From contig OX243814.1 of assembly GCA_945859605.1 (NCBI GenBank), positions 43,095,931 to 43,159,930 of the forward strand: a DNA stretch of 64,000 bases. The letters are read 5' to 3'. Made by a program: the position numbers and the translations under genes. This DNA comes from Lumbricus rubellus (taxonomy: Eukaryota; Annelida; Clitellata; Crassiclitellata; Lumbricidae). Under the pieces are notes generated by a model, which was not told where the DNA came from, searched no databases, and was given only the letters and a program-made list of their open reading frames with translations. Below are positions 1 to 11,510 of this stretch, in pieces (position 1 is the first letter of the stretch; every line of letters starts with the position of its first letter).

Positions 1-1868
1 ATCTTATTAACATCAATCTTAACTACTAGCATAACAGACAGCCTGCATTACAATTTTGTCCCTGAGTGTTTAAGAAAGTTAGACAGTGGGCTTTAAGCTC
101 ACAAAGTAATTTTAGCTACGGTAGTCTGTTCAGAAGTCAGAACTGCATTGCTACAGTATATGAAGTATGTTGATTTCTGAAAACAGTTATAGAAATTGGG
201 AAGATTTTGTGTATGCTCTTGGTGATTAAGATGAAATTGGTTGCTTTAAGGCTTATGATGAATAAACTATGGAAACCTTTGAGAACACCTCCTCGTGGTG
301 GTCTCTGCATGGGTGTGGTGTTGGCTAGATGGCGCAGAGTGACAATATGAGATCTGTCCTTGATACCTCAGTATCAGTATGACATTGGCTGAGTGTAATG
401 TAAATGAAGATTTCTCTGAACCAATACACGAAAAGCCACATCAAAGAGACCAGATTATTCACCGTTGCTATATCAAGTCAGGTCTGCAATAGCCAAACTG
501 CCCTGTTTGTTCTGGTGCCAGGCCAAAATCCGGGTATGTCAAGCAGAGGAGACCGTGTAGTACTGTGATGGTAATCGGTGATGGTGGTGGCTGTCTTTGC
601 CATGCTACTGTGCTGCCATAATAATTTTAGTGAATATTGATTGATATAATTATAGTCTTATTATTATTAAACTGCAGGGTGAGAATTGCCGGGGTTTGGG
701 CTTCTTAGAACCCCATAGTAAAGTATGTTTTTCACGACCCAATTCCAAGTGGATCATAGTTCAACCCCCAATTCATTTATAACGTGCCTAAAAAAGAATT
801 ATTGCATGAAAGCATGTAACCGGAAAACCAACTCATAATAAATCTTAAACAAATAAGTCTTCAGGTTTTCTTGAAAAGTGAAAATGAAGATGATGTGCAA
901 AAGTCCGGAAGTTTATTCTATTCAGTCGGGCCAGCTAGTGCAAATGCACGATTCCAAATTTTCTGACTCAATGTGTGACCACAAAGTAATCTTGAGATGA
1001 TGATCATTTTAGTCCTTGTCTGGATTGGAGAGATGAACATGGTGTTACAAGAGAACACGTAAGAGATATATGAATTAGTGTGGACTTGGTACATCGGAAG
1101 ACGTATTTTGAAGGTTATTCGTGCCTGTATGTGAAGCCAGTGCAGTTCGCGAAGAGTGGGGGTGATGTGACCACGAAGAGTCAAGTTTGTTGTCAGCTTT
1201 GCAGCATAATGGAAAACAGTGGTAAGAGATGGAAGGATGTATGCAGAGAACCTGGAGGCCATAAAGGACTGAGTTGCATTAATCACATAGTATGACTTAA
1301 GTCTTGATTATTCCTCATGTTTGTTTTAGGATGCAAGTTTTGGGTTATTATAAATTATGTTACTTGTTCACATGATCGGTCATTTCCTTTGGATAATTAT
1401 TATTATTATTATTAGCAGCAGCAGCAGTAGTGTGTGTGTGTATGCCCAGGTCTTAAAGTGTGGCTGGACGGTCATGGACGTCGTCCATGCACTTGTTTTA
1501 AAATATGAACGCCGTCCTGCCACTCATTGGCCAGCACAACCCGAAAAGGTAACCGTGGGCGTCCAGGCACTTCTTTTGGAAAGGTAAGGGGCGTCCACCC
1601 ACGCACTTATTTTCCCACACTTTAAGGACTGTGTAGGCCTGTATTTAAAAAAAATTACCACCGAACTTCAATGTGCACTTCTGAGCTTTGTAAGGAGGGC
1701 ATTATCAAATTTCAGTTGTATTGTATATTGTATTGTATAGAAATAAATCAGCTGCTTTCAAATTACACAACCAACAGCTGACTTGGACTCGGAATCTGGC
1801 GCGCAAATAGCCTCGTTTTATACCAATAATATTCTCTTTATAAAACAACCCAGAATAAGATTATAGTT
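1..1868. other. Anonymous AT-rich DNA, no gene recognised
   Basis: I see no reading frame with protein-like character on either strand. Short simple repeats (ATT, AGC, then TG) lie at about 1398-1440. The few open frames are short and low in information. Confidence 0.5.
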
Positions 1869-1869
1869 A

Positions 1870-2206
1870 CTGGGGACCATTTTAAAGCAAAATTATTATT
1901 ATATCTTTAATTATTTATAATTTCCAGCCTGTTGCCAATTTTTTCCTGGTAGTAAATTGCAGTTCTTTTAACGCAACCCAGCTTCGAGATTAAGCGTAAA
2001 ACAAAATATCCGAGGTACATCGCTGAAATAACATTGCGATTTTATGCCTTCAAATTTCTCTAATAACTTGAGTTATCAGGAGATTTGAGAGCCTGGGGAC
2101 CATTTTCTGGTTATATTATTATCTTATCTTTAATTATTTGTCATTTCCAGCTTGTTGCCAATTTTTCCGGGTAGTACATTGCAATTCTTTTAACGCAGCC
2201 CGACTA
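1870..2206. repeat. Direct repeat pair, about 113 bp
   Basis: About 113 bp beginning 'ctggggaccatttt' at 1870 recurs at 2093 with roughly 85% identity by eye. Both copies run through 'cttgttgccaattttt'-like and 'cttttaacgca' words. The offset is about 223 bp. The repeat family is not recognised. Confidence 0.6.
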
Positions 2207-2280
2207 ACAGTAAACACATTACACATGCAATAAAACGTGTGTACGCACATATTAATGACGTAGGGTATATTGCCATAGAC

Positions 2281-3160
2281 CAGTGCTGTCCAACCTTTTT
2301 TGTACCACGGGCCGCAAAAGCAAGATTCTTGGAGCCGAGGGCCGCAACAGTAAACTTAAAAGCAGTGGCTAAAATTTATTGATAGGCTAATTAATAATTA
2401 TAATATTATATTATATTATATTATACATTAGCGTTGAAACGAATATTGAAATTCAATATGGAGTGATTATAATCTATCTATGATTGTAGCTATCGATTCA
2501 AGATTCAGAGATCCTTCTGACCCATGCAGGAATGGCCAAAGATGAAAGTCTTGAGCAGTTTATGGAAAGAGTTTGACAAGTCACACAGTAATAACAATAA
2601 TGAAAAGCCTAATAACATGTGGACTATAGCCTACGCAAACCAAGATTGTCACGCTTCACAAAAAGTTGAGCACCAAAATGTGCAAGGTGACGTTTATCCC
2701 TGCGTTGCAGTCGATTTCATCACCCAGACACAGTTTGACCAGCTCAGCTCTTCATTGCGTCGCCGAGTCTCTGTAACCTACACATCTCAGGGACTGACTG
2801 GTAGTGAACGGTTTTGGGAGGGTTTGCAAGGTCCGTTTAGTTGAGTACAGTAATAAGAGCTGTCAAAATCAGAAGTCGTGTGTCAATCTCCAGGTAGACT
2901 ATGGAAGCCTAACCCCATGAAAAGAAAGAAGAGATTTAGTTTTCGAATTGACCTTCCTGGTAGCATAACAAATCGGCAACAGTAGGCTACTGTCACAAAA
3001 TCAATAACAAAAATAAACGTTAAAGTCGAAGAGTGACTATCCTAGGTACATGTATACTTCATTTTACATAAAGTGCACAAATTTAGTGAGCTCATGCGGG
3101 CCACTTGAAATCGCCTCGCGGGCCGCATGCGGCCCGCGGGCCGCAGGTTGGACAGCACTT
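2281..3160. mobile_element. Non-autonomous hAT DNA transposon
   Basis: The 880-bp element begins 'cagtgctgtccaacc' and ends 'ggttggacagcactt', so the terminal inverted repeats match except for the last base. An exact 8-bp target-site duplication, ccatagac, lies at 2273-2280 and 3161-3168. An 8-bp duplication with CAG-type ends is the hallmark of hAT elements. The subterminal regions are rich in 'gggccgc' words (2310-2345 and 3098-3145). A 106-codon open stretch inside (2524-2844) shows no transposase signature I recognise, so mobility would depend on a transposase made elsewhere. Confidence 0.85.
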
Positions 3161-3347
3161 CCATAGACTATGTATTTTTTAGATTTTGGATGTAGCCTAT
3201 TACAGTATTGGACATAATACGCATGCAAGCCTCACTATAGCTTGTCTGTCCCACAGTGCACTATTGTACAGGAAGTTGCATAAAAAATAAAATAAGTCAG
3301 AAATTTTATAACATTCTTTATCAGTCGTAAAAGTAAAAAGTAAAACA

Positions 3348-3446
3348 AGGATGGGGGGGGGCAGCTGGGGGGCAGCCCTTTCATTTGGGGGGGGGGGGGG
3401 GGGGCGGCTGCCCCCTTGCCCCCCCCCCGTAGTTACGCCACTGCAC
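3348..3446. mobile_element. Fragment of a hAT-like element with G/C homopolymer runs
   Basis: Runs of G (3352-3361, 3387-3404) and C (3419-3428) are followed by 'tagttacgccactg', which reads as CAGTGGCGTAACTA on the other strand, a common hAT-type terminus. I could not find the opposite end or a target-site duplication, so this is probably a truncated copy. Confidence 0.4.
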
Positions 3447-4020
3447 ATTATTATAATCGCATGTCATACTGTTTACTCTGTAAAATGGTCCGATCGACAT
3501 CGTGATATGTTAATAAAGGTAATCCATCAATTCGAAAATAATCGATTGAAATGTTTACGATTAATCGAATGATTAATCGTTAGAATAAGTAGCTATGATT
3601 GTACCTATCAGTAAATGACTGAATTAATGGATGAACGAAAATTTATCTGTCTATTTTTTACATATGCAGGTATGCGTATGTGGGATAATAGATGCGTGTA
3701 TATACAATTCATACTTATCTATGCGTATATCAATGTCGTATGAACCGCACAGACATACATGAAGATATGGGCAGACATACAGTCAGATAGATAGACAAAC
3801 ATAATATGAAAGTCAACAGACAGGGAGAGATAGACAGACATACAGACAGGCATACAGACAGACTTACATACTGACTTACAGACAGACTTACAGACAGACT
3901 CGTTACGGTGGCTGATGTGTCCGTGTGCTTATCTATAATTATATGCCTGGATTTATTCATAATCGTATATATGTTTACGTAATCTAGCAGATACCGTCCG
4001 TATATTATGTCCGAATGTTA
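3447..4020. other. Intergenic, with a CAGA-type microsatellite
   Basis: No gene seen. An imperfect (CAGA)n tract on the plus strand runs from about 3770 to 3900. Confidence 0.5.
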
Positions 4021-4076
4021 GAGGAGGAGGAGGAGGAGGAGAAGGAGGAGGAGGAGGAGGAGGAGGAGGAGGAGTA
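4021..4076. repeat. (AGG)n microsatellite
   Basis: About 56 bp of almost perfect AGG repeat, interrupted by a single 'gaagg' step. Confidence 0.9.
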
Positions 4077-4195
4077 GAAGGAAATTTTGCTTTTATGGAT
4101 TGAACATAAAGTCATTAGATGAACGAACGAATTTCCGCAAAGCAGGAATACCTCGATACAAGTCTTCTCTCATCTGTGTTACGTCTCAATTTTAC

Positions 4196-4851
4196 GTATG
4201 TATGTATGACATTGTATGTATGTATGTATGTATGTATGTATGTATGTATGTATGTATGTATGTATGTATGTATGTATGTATGTATGTATGTATGTATGTA
4301 TGTATGTATGTATGTATGTATGTATGTATGTATGTATGTATGTATGTATGTATGTATGTATGTATGTATGTATGTATGTATGTATGTATGTATGTATGTA
4401 TGTATGTATGTATGTATGTATGTATGTATGTATGTATGACATTGTATGTATGTATGTATGTATGTATGTATGTATGTATGTATGTATGTATGTATGTATG
4501 TATGTATGTATGTATGTATGTATGTATGTATGTATGTATGTATGTATGTATGTATGTATGAATGTATGTATGTATGTATGTATGTATGTATGTATGTATG
4601 TATGTATGTATGTATGTATGTATGTATGTATGTATGTATGTATGTATGTATGTACGCATGTACGTATGTACGCATGTACGTATGTACGTATGTACGTATG
4701 TACGCATGTACGTATGTACGCATGTACGTATATACGTATGTATGCATGTACGTATGTACGCATGTACGTATGTACGTATGTACGCATGTACGTATGTACG
4801 CATGTACGTACGTATGTACGTATGTACGTACGTATGTATGTATGTATGTCT
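4196..4851. repeat. Long TATG tetranucleotide array with TACG variant block
   Basis: About 650 bp of (TATG)n. It is interrupted twice by the same 'gacat' unit (near 4208 and 4439) and once by a TGAATG unit near 4560. From about 4652 to 4835 the array changes to mixed TACG/CATG units such as 'tgtacgcatgtacgta'. Open frames in every register on both strands come only from the repeat (Met-Tyr-Val-Cys and Tyr-Ile-His-Thr translations) and are not genes. Confidence 0.97.
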
Positions 4852-4859
4852 GAAAATGC

Positions 4860-5440
4860 CGGAAATGAGCGACGACTCATGACACACGTCATCCTCTGAA
4901 TGTACGTACAATGCAGCCAATAAATAGCTAACATTGCTGGCAACAGAATTCATGCTACTCATGCTACTTGGTTATCCGCGTCTTGAATAATGAATATCTC
5001 CCAGAGATTGCTTATACGCGTGAGTTAGAATACAACAAAAGTATTACGAGTAGATAATTATCACAACAAAAGTTAAATGATGTAATATCCGCAGACGTAC
5101 TAATTTTAGCTATTTATCGATGATTTGTAACAATCATCAATGCGAAATAGAGCAAGATGGGATTGGGGAGAGGCTTCTCTTATGTGTCCAAATCGACCTG
5201 TAGTATTATAAAAGTGGTCATTAGATCTTGTATTGTAGTATCCATTAGGGTAGAAGACGTGCTTTATCTGTCTAGTTCTCAGCTCCGTCAAGAGCTGGCC
5301 AATGGACATTGATCACGCAATTTTTATGGACGATATTATCACTGATTTTCAGGCGCTATATTTGTGTCGTGATGTGCACAGTTGTCATTCATTAAAGCCG
5401 TCATCTAGAAAGATATCGTGTGATCCGTCGTTGTTTAATG
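4860..5440. other. Intergenic, no gene recognised
   Basis: No coding signature or repeat family identified. Confidence 0.4.
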
Positions 5441-5750
5441 ACTCATAAAAGTACGTTGATTTGTACATTGCACATTTAGGTCTATACTAGTTTTGGTGTC
5501 CTTGTTCAGTAAAACTGTGCCATGGTCTACATAATCACAACAAAAGACAAAATTTTCCGGGCAACGCCGGGTACCACAGCTAGTGACTCATAAAAGTACG
5601 TTGATTTTTACATTGCAAATTAATGTGCTATGCAAGTTAACACGGTAAGCATGCAAGGCATTGTGCTGCATAGATTGACTAGGTCTATATTAGCTGTGGT
5701 GACCTTGTTCAGTAAAACTGTGCCAAAGTCTACAGAATCACAACAAAAGA
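5438..5750. repeat. Direct duplication split by an RTE/SINE-like tail
   Basis: The words 'gactcataaaagtacgttga' (about 5440 and 5584) and 'ccttgttcagtaaaactgtg' (about 5500 and 5702) occur twice. Between the copies lies 'ccgggcaacgccgggtacca' followed by cagctag (5549-5575), the reverse complement of a conserved interspersed-repeat tail that also occurs at 40671-40700. Confidence 0.55.
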
Positions 5751-7920
5751 ACAGAATCACAACTAAAGGACGCATAGGCTACGTGTTATAATTCAGCAAA
5801 TCAGCATCCGTCTAAAAATTAATTCGTGACTTCCTTCCTTTTGAATAGGTTACAATACCAGTAGGTCTTATAATAGTCTATGGAGACTCTATGCAGTCTA
5901 GTGTCAAATACATATTAGATTTTTATTTTAGAGGACTAACAATATCGGTGCGACTCGTGGTAACAGAAGATTACAATTTCTGGTCTTCAGCATTGCAGAA
6001 AAGAAAAACAAGGTTTTTTTTATTGCTTTTGACAGTTCCCTATTCTCATATTGTTCTTTTGTCTTTTTTTCTCTTTCCTGTTTTTTCAGATGCTAAGTCC
6101 ATTCCCGAAGGCAATCATTGAAAGCTTAAAATGTGTACATTGTACATGCACAATTGTTCATGTACAACAAGCCGCAGCAATATACTAATGAACGGCCGCA
6201 TTTTTCTCTCTTCCGTCTCCGTACACGTCTCCACCCTAGAGAGTTAATCTAATAAGGTCTTCGAATGAAAATAAAGGAGAAAGATCTATTTGACATTAAG
6301 TCGGGCATGAGTTACTCCCGTTAATGAACCGGGAATCTAGTTTGACAGTTGCTGCATTATTGTACCTGCCAACCCATCAGCTATATATGCGTCCGGAAAT
6401 TGATACCCATTGCTGCATGTCAAAACGTGACGACTGGTTGTCAAGCCATAAGCAACGTTTAGAAGACGATTGTACGCCTGTTTGTACAGCTGCCTCGTGT
6501 TTTTATTGCTGTAGCCACATGTTTATACGGTCACAGGATTAAGTCCTCATTGGACTTTTGTTTCAAACTATAGCTATTAATTATTCAACGCAATTCTGTT
6601 GAGGCAGACTTGACCATTATGCAGTTCCGTCAAAAATCAAATTAATCTTGTTTAATGAAATATAATTCAATTCAATTCAATTCACTTCCTTAAATGAAAT
6701 AACTGGAGCTCTTGATAAAGCAATAATAATGGTAATCTTTGTCGATAATAAAGTTATGATCATATTAATATAAAGATATTCGAATCATGCATCATGGATC
6801 TTGAATTCTTGATATTAGCAGGATGACAAAAAGATTGAATCAAACTATTCCATTTGTAAACTTTGAGTTTCATATTATAAATCGACATATAAATGAAAGG
6901 CTAGTATATAATGTAACTTATATACATACGTGCAACTAAAAATTACGTTGTCACCAAATTTGACATTATCCCCCTCCACATGACATGCGAGCTGAGCAAT
7001 TGTACATCAAGGACATGTTCAAGGCGCATACACACTTTACACAGTGACTGCTTAAGTATTATAATAGGCTCCCGGCTTCACATACCGCTCGATTTTTCCA
7101 ATCGGCACTGTGACCCATATACACAGAGATAGCCATAATTCATCTGAATGATAAATGGTTTTTATTTCAAAGAAGTGCATTGCTTGTATGCTCACTGCAC
7201 AGTTGGGACGCGGCATGCAAAGCAGCTTACATGTAGAAGCGAATATCTCATTTGCTCAAAAACTGGCAAACAGCGTGGAAACTGCTATGGTGTAGGATGC
7301 TACGCTGCCTAGTAAATAAGACGTGGGTATCAATCATTTGATGGAACAGGGTCATGCAGTTTCAGCAGCTGCAGACAGTGATGCCAAGGCTGCAGTTGAT
7401 CTGGCACCAGGGAGAGAGAGTGTCCCGGTCTTGAATGATCGAGCATTTTGTTCATCAGAACACAAGGGAAACACACAAACGGACTACACTATAATAATTA
7501 TATTGATCTAACTTTAAGAACATCTCTGTATTATGATTTCGGGTAAGGTTTATAGCTATACCGTGGGCGACCAGATAGGCCAACTCTTGCAGGAGTGCAA
7601 AATACAACGAAAGCGGCTAATTAGCCTATGTTTAACAAGAGCTTGAAAAAATGAAAGTCAGAAATTAAGAACAAGTGTATTTTTCGTAAAGGTTTCTGAA
7701 AATAAATTTCTCAGTTTCTGCTTCTGATCAATATTATCGAGAGTGATTTTGTGACAAGAAATTTTCTAAAAACCAAAGATTGGCAGATATCCGAATGGAT
7801 ACTTCTGGTTAAAAAAAGTAATATTAATAATAATAGCAATGATAAACGACAAGAGCACTAATAACACAATAAGACGCAATGAAAATAATTATGTATAATT
7901 ATGGCTTAAACATGAGACTG
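5751..7920. other. Anonymous intergenic DNA
   Basis: No supported gene. Open frames of up to 76 codons (5891-6121, 6324-6542) show neither splice context nor family motifs. Confidence 0.4.
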
Positions 7921-7929
7921 TGAGAGCGT

Positions 7930-7930
7930 C

Positions 7931-7967
<37 letters not shown>

Positions 7968-8125
7968 TTGAAGAAGAAACAGAGAGAAAGAAGAGAGCGA
8001 TGGGATTAGTGAAAGCAAGAGAGAGCTACGGAAAGCAGAATGAATTGATAAGCGAGGAATAGAGAGATGGAGAAATAAGACAGACAAACAGACAGACAAA
8101 CAGACAGACATAGAGATGAATAGAT
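7930..8125. repeat. (GACA)n and GA-rich low-complexity tract
   Basis: Nearly perfect GACA repeats at 7932-7967 are followed by purine-rich sequence and a second GACA/AACA block at 8078-8112. The long minus-strand open frames here (Cys-Leu-Ser-Val repeats) result from the repeat. Confidence 0.9.
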
Positions 8126-8411
8126 AGATAGAAAAAGAAACATATGAAGCAAGAGATAGAGAGGTGAAGAGAATATATGAATAGAAGTGAATAATAGGTA
8201 TCTGTGCCCCCACCATTGACACAATTCTCAGCGCTATCATCATTGTCAGATGAATACAATAAAAGTCAATGCGGATAGATTTATGATTCAATAAATGCAG
8301 CGATAACAGTCATGGCTTCAACTCGTTTGAAAGAAAAACCACTAAAAACCAACACCACTGCCACAAAAGTGCCACATGAAAGCTATATCTGTGGATGTAT
8401 GTTAAAGCAAT

Positions 8412-8494
8412 AAAAAAATCGAATAGGCTGGGACCAGAAGAGAGAAGATATATTATATCTTCTCTCGTCTGGTCCAAGTCTATTCGATTTTTTT
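8412..8494. repeat. Near-perfect 83-bp inverted repeat (hairpin)
   Basis: The left side 'aaaaaaatcgaata' pairs with 'tattcgattttttt' at 8481-8494. The inner arms around 'ggaccaga' and 'tctggtcc', and 'gagaagatata' and 'tatcttctc', also pair. Only a few mismatches separate the blocks and the loop is only a few bases. Confidence 0.85.
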
Positions 8495-8591
8495 ACCTGA
8501 CCCCTGAATCAGCATAATATTATGCTGAACTCTATCAATAGGTGAACCCTGATTTCTTCTGTAACTTGCACCAAAGCAGTGTTGTATTCTC

Positions 8592-8860
8592 GGGCGTCCT
8601 TGGAGACTCTGTTAGGCTCTCGACGGCCCTCGGGCGTTATCGAATGCATTGGGGGTGTTCTCAAAAGCTCTCTCGGGTGTTCCCAAAGGCTAGCGGGTGT
8701 TCCTGGAGGCCCTCCGACGTTCTGTGAATCTTTCGGTGGTTTTCAGACGCTCTTTGGTGATTTCGGAGGCTCTCGGGTATTTTCGGAGGTTCTCGGGTAT
8801 TTTCGGAGTTCCTCGGGTATTTTCGGAGATTCTCGGGTATTTTCGGAGGCTCTGAGGTGT
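8592..8860. repeat. Degenerate 20-bp minisatellite
   Basis: A unit of about 20 bp (type 'gggtattttcggaggctctc') repeats about 13 times. The last five copies are close to identical and the earlier ones are diverged. It leaves an open frame on the plus strand with no stop, which explains the apparent ORFs. Confidence 0.8.
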
Positions 8861-9082
8861 TATTGTAGGATGGTAGACTATACGACGCTTTGGAAGTTTC
8901 TGCTCAGCTTTGTGAGATCTGTTTCAGCTTACTTATTATCCCGAATTTGATTTCCAGTTTCCGGCGACTTGTTATTGTAGGATGGTAGACTATACGACGC
9001 TTTGGAAGTTTCTGCTCAGCTTTGTGAGATCTGTTTCAGCTTACTTATTATCCCGAATTTGATTTCCAGTTTCCGGCGACTT
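8859..9082. repeat. Perfect 112-bp tandem duplication
   Basis: Two adjacent copies (8859-8970 and 8971-9082) start 'gttattgtaggatggtagac' and end 'ccggcgactt'. No mismatch is visible to me, so the duplication is recent or homogenised. It directly abuts the 20-bp minisatellite. Confidence 0.92.
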
Positions 9083-9084
9083 GT

Positions 9085-10224
9085 CTGATTTTTAACCGTT
9101 AAACTGTTCTACTGGAATACGATTTCACGCTATGCTTCTACATTAATTTTGTCATGTTATTCCATCATGTGTTATGTGCTTGGTGTTTTGGTGTCGTGTG
9201 ATATGACTTGTAATATTACATGTATGCTCAGCAGAATGATGCTCTTCGTGTTATTCAAACGGTTTGGTAATAAAGAAAACCTCACACGGACCTGCAAGCC
9301 AGAGATGAATAATGTCATGATGGGCATTTTTATCGGAGTATTCTGGTCACACAATTATCTATCATATTACATTGGGGCATCTGCATATAATTGTACTGGT
9401 GTACATATAAATCGATCATTTTATTTGACTTCCTCCACCAAAGAGCCCAATAATTATAATTATAATTTCTATGACTAGTAGTTTCTCCGAAGTAACGGAG
9501 ACACTGAATAGATCTAATTATAGGCCTAATTGTTACTGTCTTTCGCTGTAAAAACAAAGAGACATGATATATAAATTGGTGGATTTGGTGTCCACTGCCC
9601 ATCAAAATTTAACGACCGCCGCTAACAACTAGATAGGATATAGCTTCGAATGAAAAGCCGCTGGCTGGGTGGTTCTACGTGAGTGCGTGGGCCTACCACT
9701 GGCGCCTCTTCCAGTTATTTATGCATTGCTTCGCCTACTAGTATTTTATTTCTGTCCCCAATGCCGTTTAGAGTCATTTAGACTGGCTGGTTGTTAGAGT
9801 AGCTCTATATAAATTATCTAAATAAATAAGCGAATTAGACTCAGAATGTGGTCCAGAGAGCCCATACACATAAATTGCAAGTCAGTCTGAACACGACGTT
9901 GAGTGTCTGACTCGCCATTTCGACCCATTTGGCGCTACATAAATTTCGCAATCAAGGACAGGCTGGTAGATGACCATGCCTATACGCCTAGTACTCCAGT
10001 TGGGCGTCCCCACAGACCTAAACCATGAATAGGGAAGTCATGCAAGAGAGTCCATTTCGGTAAAAAAAAGGTCGGCCTCTTATAAGCATATATAAACATC
10101 CACGATGTACATTAGATGCACTGGAGAGTAACTAAGATACGCTTTGTGTATACAAAGCAGCATTGCAGCACTATCCTGCGCGATACAGCTTTTAAGGAGG
10201 GCACACATAATAGATTATAGTGTA
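9085..10224. other. Intergenic, no gene recognised
   Basis: The longest frame (9149-9478) has no recognisable domain or splice context. No other structure seen. Confidence 0.4.
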
Positions 10225-10232
10225 GGCTATAT

Positions 10233-10486
10233 CATAGGCGATTTCAGCAGTGGGGGGGGGGCAAAGATTGAACTTCTGCCCGAAAAATACATCCGTGAAA
10301 AAGTTGACGACCTTTTTTTTAGTCGTTCGGGTCTGTGTTTGCCCAAAAAACGACACTTGCCCGACCGAAAGTTGACTTGCCCGAAAGTTGACGACCTTTT
10401 TTTTAGTCGTTTGGGTCTGAAAAACCACCAAACTTGCCCGAATTTGGGGAGCATTTGCCCCCTGCACCCCACCCCGTACGCCTATG
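10233..10486. mobile_element. 254-bp hAT-type MITE
   Basis: The element is flanked by an exact 8-bp duplication, ggctatat (10225-10232 and 10487-10494). Its ends 'cataggcg' and 'cgcctatg' are inverted repeats. Inside, a unit of roughly 80 bp containing 'agttgacgacctttttttta' then gtcgtt occurs twice (about 10303-10336 and 10386-10416). The 'cccgtacgcctatg' end and the G-run near the left end resemble the other C/G-run elements in this window. Confidence 0.8.
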
Positions 10487-11510
10487 GGCTATATGATTAT
10501 AGTGTAGGGCCGTAGGCTATATGATGTAATTATATATGCAATAAGCTTACAGAATTATATAGACTTCTACATAAAATATGTATAATTATATGCATGTATT
10601 TGACACGGAATTTCAGTCCTGTGCCAAGGGCTCAACATCCAGAAGCAGCGGCAGCATCGAATAAAAGAAGCATAATGTCGAAGGTTAATTAAGGTCTCCC
10701 AGACAACCATAAAATGCTACAAAACATTTCATCACCTGGTCGGATGTAGTTTCAGGTGCATTTGAGACGGATTAGGATTAAGATATGCAACCTGCCAACG
10801 CTGCCAGTAACAGTACTGTTACCAGCGCGCTGTAACGTGATGCAATCATGCCATAATATTATTATAATTCAATAGCCTATGGGCTCACGATGTCATATGA
10901 CATAATACGATGAAATGATGTATCTTGGACACATGAACATTGTTTTTGAGTAAGCTTATAAATATATGTGCTTCCGAAACGCAGAGCGGCGCTTTAAAAT
11001 GGTCGATTACAGTAATAGATTCTATATAATTACAATCGGGATAACAATTGCAATAAAACAAGGCAACAACTATAGAATTAATTATTGATATAATAGGCAA
11101 AAGCAGGTCTCTGAAATCGGATATAGTTTTCCATAACAGATCAAATCACCAATAGTTTGCTGCGATTTCTTTGCTTTTGTGGGCTTTCTCTGGGGTCTGT
11201 GGTCGACCTGCATCAGTTTCTGTATGGCGATGAGAAACTGATGAGGGTCTGCTATATATAATAGCTTGCTACACGGCGCTTATTATACTATGATATGCTC
11301 TACCATAAAGAGGATGCAGTATGAGAACTGTAGACAAATAATTATCTGAGGTGTCAGACGTTGATTTATGTGGACTTGGGGTGTGCAATAGACTTTACTA
11401 CATGTATGGTGTCCTTAGAAGACCAGGCGGGGGTCGAACCCAACAACCCCCGACAATTCTCAATCCAAGAGGATGATGACGACGACGATAATGACGACGA
11501 CGACGAAGAC
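10487..11510. other. Intergenic DNA ending in a GAC/GAT microsatellite
   Basis: No gene seen. A (GAT/GAC)n stretch at 11468-11510 is the target into which the LTR retrotransposon inserted. The same type of microsatellite resumes at 19095 after the element. Confidence 0.5.

Noticed and set aside
2524..2844. 106-codon frame in the first hAT element as a transposase
   Set aside because: No hAT motif (ACER-type or zinc finger) can be recognised, so I do not call it coding.
4100..4962. Long open frames on both strands across the TATG array
   Set aside because: They are translations of a tetranucleotide repeat that lacks stops in all frames, with no flanking gene structure.
7929..7970. Tandem short repeats considered as a CRISPR array
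   Set aside because: The repeats are 4-bp units with no spacers, and the genome is eukaryotic.
7929..8291. Minus-strand Cys-Leu-Ser-Val ORFs
   Set aside because: Product of the GACA and GA-rich tract.
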